Assembly: GCF_003952945.1 (NCBI RefSeq)
Contig: NZ_QXGK01000023.1
Span: 1 to 38,283, forward strand
Direction: 5' to 3'
Source of the DNA: Bifidobacterium samirii
Lineage (GTDB): Bacteria; Actinomycetota; Actinomycetes; Actinomycetales; Bifidobacteriaceae
Length of the DNA stretch: 38,283 nucleotides
Numbering within the stretch: position 1 is the first letter of the stretch; each line of letters begins with the position of its first letter. The position numbers and the translations under genes were made by a program. Positions 34,178-38,283 of the stretch are shown here, piece after piece. Under the pieces are notes generated by a model. That model was not told where the DNA came from. It did no database searches and saw nothing but the letters and a program-made list of their open reading frames with translations.

Positions 34178-35134
34178 CTATCGGCGGCCTTCCACGGTTA
34201 GCATGCGTTCCACCAGATCGATCATGAGATCCTTCTCCCCCGGGTCGCTGACCGCGATCAGCAGCGTGATCGCAGCGAGATCGTTGTTGCCGATCCGCGG
34301 ACGCCGATCCTCGACGAACGAATCCATGTTCCGTTCGAGGAAGCTCACGAACAGCGCGGCGGCCATGCGTTTGTTGCCGTCGGCGAACGGATGGTCCTTC
34401 ACCGTGAAGTACAGCAGGTGCGCCGCCTTCTCTTCCACCGTCGGATACAAATCCTGACCGGCGAAGCTCTGGTAGACCGCGCCGATGATGCGTTCGATCG
34501 CGTCGCCCCGCTCCTGTCCGAGCAGCGCGTCGTCGGGGTATGCCGCCCGCAGCTGCCCCACGATATGCCGGACGTCGTCAAGCGTGATCTCCCACACCGG
34601 CCTGGTCCGGGGGTCGGGAGCCAGCTCGTGCGCGTCGTAGTCGCGGAGCATGTCCAATCCCGGCAGGTATCGCGACACGACGTCCGCGATGCCGGACGCC
34701 AGCCGGTCGCCACTGCGGGCGAGGATGCCGACGACCTTTCCCAGCTGTTCCAGCCGCCGTTCGTCGACCGCGTAGCCGTCCATCAGGTATCGGCGCAGCA
34801 CGCCCGTCGCCCAGCGACGGAAACTGGTGGCACGTTTCGAGTTGACCCGGTATCCCACTGAAATGACCATATCCAGGTTGTACACGTTCACCATGCGCTT
34901 GACCGTTCTGGAACCCTCATGCCGAACCTGTTCCATTTTGGAACAGGTTGAATCGTCCAGCTCGCCATCGGCGAGAATGTTCTTCACATGCTTGGTTATG
35001 GCCGGAGACCCGGTGCCGAACAGCTCCGCCATCTGCGCCTGCGTCAGCCACACGGTGTCCCCGTTCACGCTGACCTCCAGCTGGACGGTCCCATCATCCG
35101 ACCGGTACAGCGCAATATCCTCGACAGTCATCAT
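34178..35134 (-). CDS. RhuM-family/Fic-Doc fusion protein
   Basis: The 318-residue protein has an N-terminal RhuM-like DNA-binding region (about 1-130, with VWLTQAQMAELFG and YNLDMVISVGYRVNS) and a C-terminal Fic/Doc fold (about 190-310). The active site is HPFADGNKR with H248, the Doc-type form of HxFx(D/E)GN(G/K)R that transfers AMP or phosphate to proteins. No antitoxin such as Phd is adjacent. Two start codons (35134 and 35131) follow a GGGGGACG site. It may be a toxin, a phage-defence-linked protein or a virulence-type RhuM factor; the target is unknown. Confidence 0.85.
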   Translation of the reverse strand: MMTVEDIALYRSDDGTVQLEVSVNGDTVWLTQAQMAELFGTGSPAITKHVKNILADGELDDSTCSKMEQVRHEGSRTVKRMVNVYNLDMVISVGYRVNSKRATSFRRWATGVLRRYLMDGYAVDERRLEQLGKVVGILARSGDRLASGIADVVSRYLPGLDMLRDYDAHELAPDPRTRPVWEITLDDVRHIVGQLRAAYPDDALLGQERGDAIERIIGAVYQSFAGQDLYPTVEEKAAHLLYFTVKDHPFADGNKRMAAALFVSFLERNMDSFVEDRRPRIGNNDLAAITLLIAVSDPGEKDLMIDLVERMLTVEGRR

Positions 35135-35201
35135 CGTCCCCCAAATTCAATCGACATTGGAACCATCAGCATACCGGGGCAACGGCCGGCGCCGGCCGCG
35201 G

Positions 35202-36377
35202 TCAGGGCAGGAGCGCGCAGAAGAGGGATTCGAGGACGAGCAGCTGGTTGCCGTTGCCGGCGAGACGGCGGCGGGCGACGGCGATGTCGTCGAGTCGACG
35301 CACCGCGGCCGCGCGGTCGAGGCGCGCGGCGAGTTCTCCGATCGCGGCTCGATGCTCGACGTTGATCAGGCCGACCGACGGCTCCGCATCGTTCTGCAGC
35401 ACGGCCACGTCGCGGTAGACGCTGGCTACCGCATCGAGTCCACGGCCGATGACGTCGCGGATCAGTCGGGTCGTGCGCCGCTTGACCTCGTCCTTCTTGC
35501 CGATCTGGTTGTAGGCGCCGCGCAGGTTCGTGGGGATGCGGTCGTCCGCGCCCAGGCCGTTGATGCGGCGGAATTCGGCCTCGTCATGCGCGACGAGTCT
35601 TCCGGCCTCGGCTTCGGCCTGCGCCTTGGCACTGTCGTTGAGCTCGCCGGCGAGCACGATCGCGTCGGATGCGCGCGACAGCCGCAGCACGCCCGCCACG
35701 AGTTCGTCGCGGTCGGTGCGCATGCGCTCGTCCTTCGCATACAGGACGGCCGCTTCGATGTTGCCTTCGCTCAGCCGTGCGGCCCGCTCCGCGACCGCCC
35801 GGTCGAACCGTTCCGTCTCCTTCACCCCCGGCAGCACGTCGCGCATGAGATGCTCGGCGATCGCGTCCGTGGACGGCACGGCGAGGTTGACGATGCGCGT
35901 GCGCGATCGGATCGTCGGCAGCACGTCCTGCGCGCTGGGCGCGCACAGCAGCCAGATCGTGTGCTCGCTGGGCTCCTCGATCTCCTTGAGCAGCACGTTC
36001 GTGGTGCGTTCCAGCATGCGGTCCACGTCCTCGATGATGATGACGCGCCACGGCGCGGTGCTCGGCATCTGCTCGCTCAGGCCGATCAGCTCGCGCACGT
36101 CGTCGATGCCGATCGTCACCTTGTCGGTGGCGAGCGTCTTCACGTCGGGGTGCGCGTCGGCGAGGATCTGCCGGGTGACGCCGGTCGGCTGGTCACCCAG
36201 ACCGTGGTCGGGACTGTTGAGCGCGGCCGCGAACGCGCGCGCCACCGCGCCGCGTCCCGATCCGGCTGGCCCGCAGATGAGCCATGATTGCGCGATGGCT
36301 TTCGGATCGCCGCATGCGATGGTCTTCAGTTGTTCGACGGCGGCCTGCTGGCCGACGATCGCATCCCATACGCTCAT
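35202..36377 (-). CDS. holB: DNA polymerase III subunit delta'
   Basis: The 391-residue clamp-loader subunit has an N-terminal P-loop-like motif GPAGSGRG with a degenerate Walker A (Arg in place of Lys), typical of delta'. The VIIIEDVDRM Walker B-like segment and the SRT sensor motif follow; the C-terminal part is the helical collar domain. I prefer ATG 36377, with GGAGGC upstream, over the GTG at 36383, which overlaps the tmk stop. It is 2 nt after tmk, as in many actinobacteria, and is cotranscribed with it. Confidence 0.88.
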   Translation of the reverse strand: MSVWDAIVGQQAAVEQLKTIACGDPKAIAQSWLICGPAGSGRGAVARAFAAALNSPDHGLGDQPTGVTRQILADAHPDVKTLATDKVTIGIDDVRELIGLSEQMPSTAPWRVIIIEDVDRMLERTTNVLLKEIEEPSEHTIWLLCAPSAQDVLPTIRSRTRIVNLAVPSTDAIAEHLMRDVLPGVKETERFDRAVAERAARLSEGNIEAAVLYAKDERMRTDRDELVAGVLRLSRASDAIVLAGELNDSAKAQAEAEAGRLVAHDEAEFRRINGLGADDRIPTNLRGAYNQIGKKDEVKRRTTRLIRDVIGRGLDAVASVYRDVAVLQNDAEPSVGLINVEHRAAIGELAARLDRAAAVRRLDDIAVARRRLAGNGNQLLVLESLFCALLP

Positions 36378-36379
36378 CG

Positions 36380-37045
36380 TCACGCCTCCGTCCGCGGGTC
36401 GACGGCGGCCGCGACGGACGCCGCCGCTTCCAGCGCGGCGATGTCGTCGGCGATGGCGGACCAGACGGCGTCGATCGGCTGGGCGGCGTCAATGACGCGG
36501 AATCGGGCGGGATCGTCGGCGGCAAGGTCGAGGAACGCCTGACGGGTGCGCCGCTGGAAATCATCGCCGGCGGATTCCATGCGGTCGGCGCTGTGCTGCA
36601 GTCGCGTGTGCGAGAGCGCCGGATCCATGTCGAGCAGGTAGGTGCGCGCCGGCAGCAGGCCTCCGGTGGCCCACATGCTCAGCCCGCGGATGTCGTCGGC
36701 GGTCAGTTCGCGGCCGCCGGCCTGATAGGCGAGCGACGAGTCGAGGTAGCGGTCGGTGATGACGACGGCGCCGCGATCGAGTGCGGGTCGGATCGTCTCG
36801 GCGACGTGCTGGGCGCGGTCGGCGGCGAACAGGAGCGCTTCGGCGCGCGGCGCGATGTCGGCGGACGACGATCCGACGCCGTGCAGCAGCATCTGCCGGA
36901 TCGCGCGCCCCAGTTCGGTGCCGCCCGGTTCGCGGGTGACGACGACTTCGCGTCCGCGGGCCTCGAAATACGCGCGCAGCCGTTCGACCTGCGTGGTCTT
37001 GCCCACGCCGTCGACGCCTTCGAATGATACGAACAGTCCGGTCAT
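36380..37045 (-). CDS. tmk: Thymidylate kinase
   Basis: The 221-residue enzyme phosphorylates dTMP. The P-loop is [10 protein letters not shown] (residues about 10-19), followed by [10 protein letters not shown] and [11 protein letters not shown] with the usual catalytic Arg. I chose the start at 37045 ([10 protein letters not shown]); the longer frame extends into an unsupported leader. Only a weak G-rich ribosome binding site is visible. It is translationally coupled to holB. Confidence 0.93.
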   Translation of the reverse strand: MTGLFVSFEGVDGVGKTTQVERLRAYFEARGREVVVTREPGGTELGRAIRQMLLHGVGSSSADIAPRAEALLFAADRAQHVAETIRPALDRGAVVITDRYLDSSLAYQAGGRELTADDIRGLSMWATGGLLPARTYLLDMDPALSHTRLQHSADRMESAGDDFQRRTRQAFLDLAADDPARFRVIDAAQPIDAVWSAIADDIAALEAAASVAAAVDPRTEA

Positions 37046-37085
37046 GGCCCCCACCCTACCGGCTCCCGCCGAATTCACCCACCCA

Positions 37086-37266
37086 GCGTCGCAACCCGTA
37101 TACCGCTCCGGCGAGTCCTAACGAACAACGACGCAAACCGACATCCCAGCGTCGCAATCCGTTCAGGAACAGCAAAATCCATACGGATTGCGACGCAAAC
37201 CAACCGCCCCACGTCGCAACCCGTATGTCAACTCGGATTCATGAACGAACAACGACGCGAACCGAC
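37086..37266. repeat. 62-bp palindromic tandem repeat, cluster C (3 units)
   Basis: Units begin at 37086, 37149 and 37211 (steps 63 and 62), with the same GCGTCGCAA.CCG opening and CGACGCAAACC closing as arrays A and B. Unit 2 has the best palindrome, with GCGTCGCAATCCGTT and CATACGGATTGCGACGC arms. It lies between the lipoprotein 3' end and the tmk start. The remainder of 37267-37333 shows nothing clear. Confidence 0.8.
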
Positions 37267-37333
37267 CCGTCAGGACGCCTTGCCGAGCGGGAGGGATGGC
37301 TTACCGGACAGTATCGGGCATGTATCGGAGATG

Positions 37334-38101
37334 TCACCACAACTGCTCACGGGGCCAGGTGCCGTCGGTTTCGGTTATGCCGTTGGCGACCTTGCATGCG
37401 ACGGCATCGGACTCCCGGTCCTGCGCATACGAGTAGGGCCAGGCTCCGGGATTCTCATCCGGCGAATACGTGTCATGGTATTCGTCAAGCTCCGCCTTGA
37501 ACTGCTTCCCCGTATACGATCCGTCCACCAATCCATCGCGCTTCAGACAGTCCGCGACCGCATCGTACTGGTCCTTGATCAGCGTGACGTTGCCGACCTG
37601 GTTTTCGTACAACGTTTCGACGTCCAACGAATGAAGCGCCGAACAGGCCACCCGGTCCTCGCCATACTTCATTTCCTGCTCGGCGGTACCGGACTGATGC
37701 ACGGTCTCGACCTTGAGTCCCTTGCCCACGTCAACGAATACGATCTCCTTGTAGCCGAGGTCCAGCATGCACTGACGGTAATCGGACAACGCCGATTCAT
37801 AATCGGCAGCGGAGATCTCCCCCGATTCGACCACGGACTCCACCACGGCACGCTGCTTGCCGCTCATCTCCTCGCCGTACAGATCCAGCCGCATCTGCGC
37901 AAGCTCCGACAGCGACGACGCCCAACGTTCCCCGCCGGATGCCGTACCGTCGTTCGTCCCGCCGTCACCCGTCCCCTGCGGCATCCCGCACGATCCCAGC
38001 AGCATGGCCGCAGCCACAATCGCAGCTGCGGCCACGACGGCGCGAAGCCGTTGCATTATCACGATGACGCCCACCAAAACCATATGCTTGCTTTTGCTCA
38101 T
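37334..38101 (-). CDS. Putative lipoprotein
   Basis: The 255-residue protein has a basic N-terminus, a hydrophobic helix (about 17-34) and the lipobox LLGSC with the modified Cys at about 38. A Gly/Thr/Asn-rich linker follows, then a mostly helical polar domain with several Cys residues (QCML, VACSAL, ADCLKR, AVACKV) that may form disulfides. I do not recognise the family. An ATG at 38056 is an alternative start. Confidence 0.8.
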   Translation of the reverse strand: MSKSKHMVLVGVIVIMQRLRAVVAAAAIVAAAMLLGSCGMPQGTGDGGTNDGTASGGERWASSLSELAQMRLDLYGEEMSGKQRAVVESVVESGEISAADYESALSDYRQCMLDLGYKEIVFVDVGKGLKVETVHQSGTAEQEMKYGEDRVACSALHSLDVETLYENQVGNVTLIKDQYDAVADCLKRDGLVDGSYTGKQFKAELDEYHDTYSPDENPGAWPYSYAQDRESDAVACKVANGITETDGTWPREQLW

Positions 38102-38178
38102 TGTGACTTCTTCGTCTATATCGTCCGCACCGTTGCGGATTACTTCAGTGTAGATGGGGGGGTGTTCCTATGTTTTTG

Positions 38179-38283
38179 TCAACTCTGTAGGTGGTCGACG
38201 TGTCGGTTCACGGACCGGGCGTTATGGGCACGCTCCGCCCTGCCGGCGGCGTCCGGCGTGTTCGTCGTGGCGCTCAGGCCGCC
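38179..38283 (-). CDS. Partial C-terminal ORF at the window edge
   Basis: A frame open from 38283 ends at TGA 38179-38181, encoding about 34 polar, Arg/Ala/His-rich residues. It could be the end of a transposase, since the adjacent TTTTTGTCAACTCTG is AT-rich and unlike host intergenic DNA, but I cannot identify it. Confidence 0.25.
   Translation of the reverse strand, partial: GGLSATTNTPDAAGRAERAHNARSVNRHVDHLQS

Overview
The window is a high-GC actinobacterial chromosome, most likely Bifidobacterium, carrying about 10 kb of foreign lower-GC DNA at its left end. The host assignment rests on GC-rich Ala/Asp-biased proteins, a leuCD operon divergent from an IclR regulator, gltX next to tRNA-Glu and tRNA-Gln genes, a C69 dipeptidase, formate-tetrahydrofolate ligase, and AAAGGA-type ribosome binding sites. 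It is inference from sequence recognition; no database search was run.

About 131-10310 is a Firmicutes-type mobilizable element, and it is a mosaic. The first part (150-5605, AT-richer) is a regulated export cassette: a frameshifted small membrane-protein gene, an OmpR-type response regulator, a sensor kinase, a terminator and second promoter, then an ABC ATPase and an 8-TM FtsX-type permease. This layout is typical of peptide or antibiotic sensing and export. The second part (5609-10265) is a mobilization and replication backbone: a candidate MOBQ oriT, a DUF3847-like protein, a MobA/MobL relaxase, a small Cys-rich protein, a toprim/AAA replication protein and TnpW. No recombinase is present and the right end runs abruptly into host DNA, so the element looks truncated.

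From about 10310 the host resumes. 10448-13676 holds leuD, leuC and an IclR-type regulator. 13765-14374 is an array of 62-bp palindromic tandem repeats, followed by a metallophosphoesterase, tRNA-Gln(CTG), two identical tRNA-Glu(CTC) genes and gltX. Upstream of gltX is a 27-codon Glu-rich ORF with a strong ribosome binding site and a hairpin after it, a possible attenuator. 19107-19679 is a second, unrelated tandem palindromic family with a 52-bp period. Then come a thiY/thiX-like uptake pair, a DUF805 membrane protein, a 181-bp MITE-like inverted-repeat element, an acidic protein of unknown function, a histidine phosphatase, an MFS transporter, a GtrA protein, an MIF-family tautomerase, fhs, a C69 dipeptidase, a PEBP-family protein, a RhuM-Fic/Doc protein, holB, tmk and a lipoprotein. 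Further 62-bp repeat clusters lie at 29632 and 37086.

The least explained features are the two strictly periodic palindromic repeat families, the gltX leader, and the cross-phylum element with its broken small gene and a duplicated tail of that gene after the ABC cassette.
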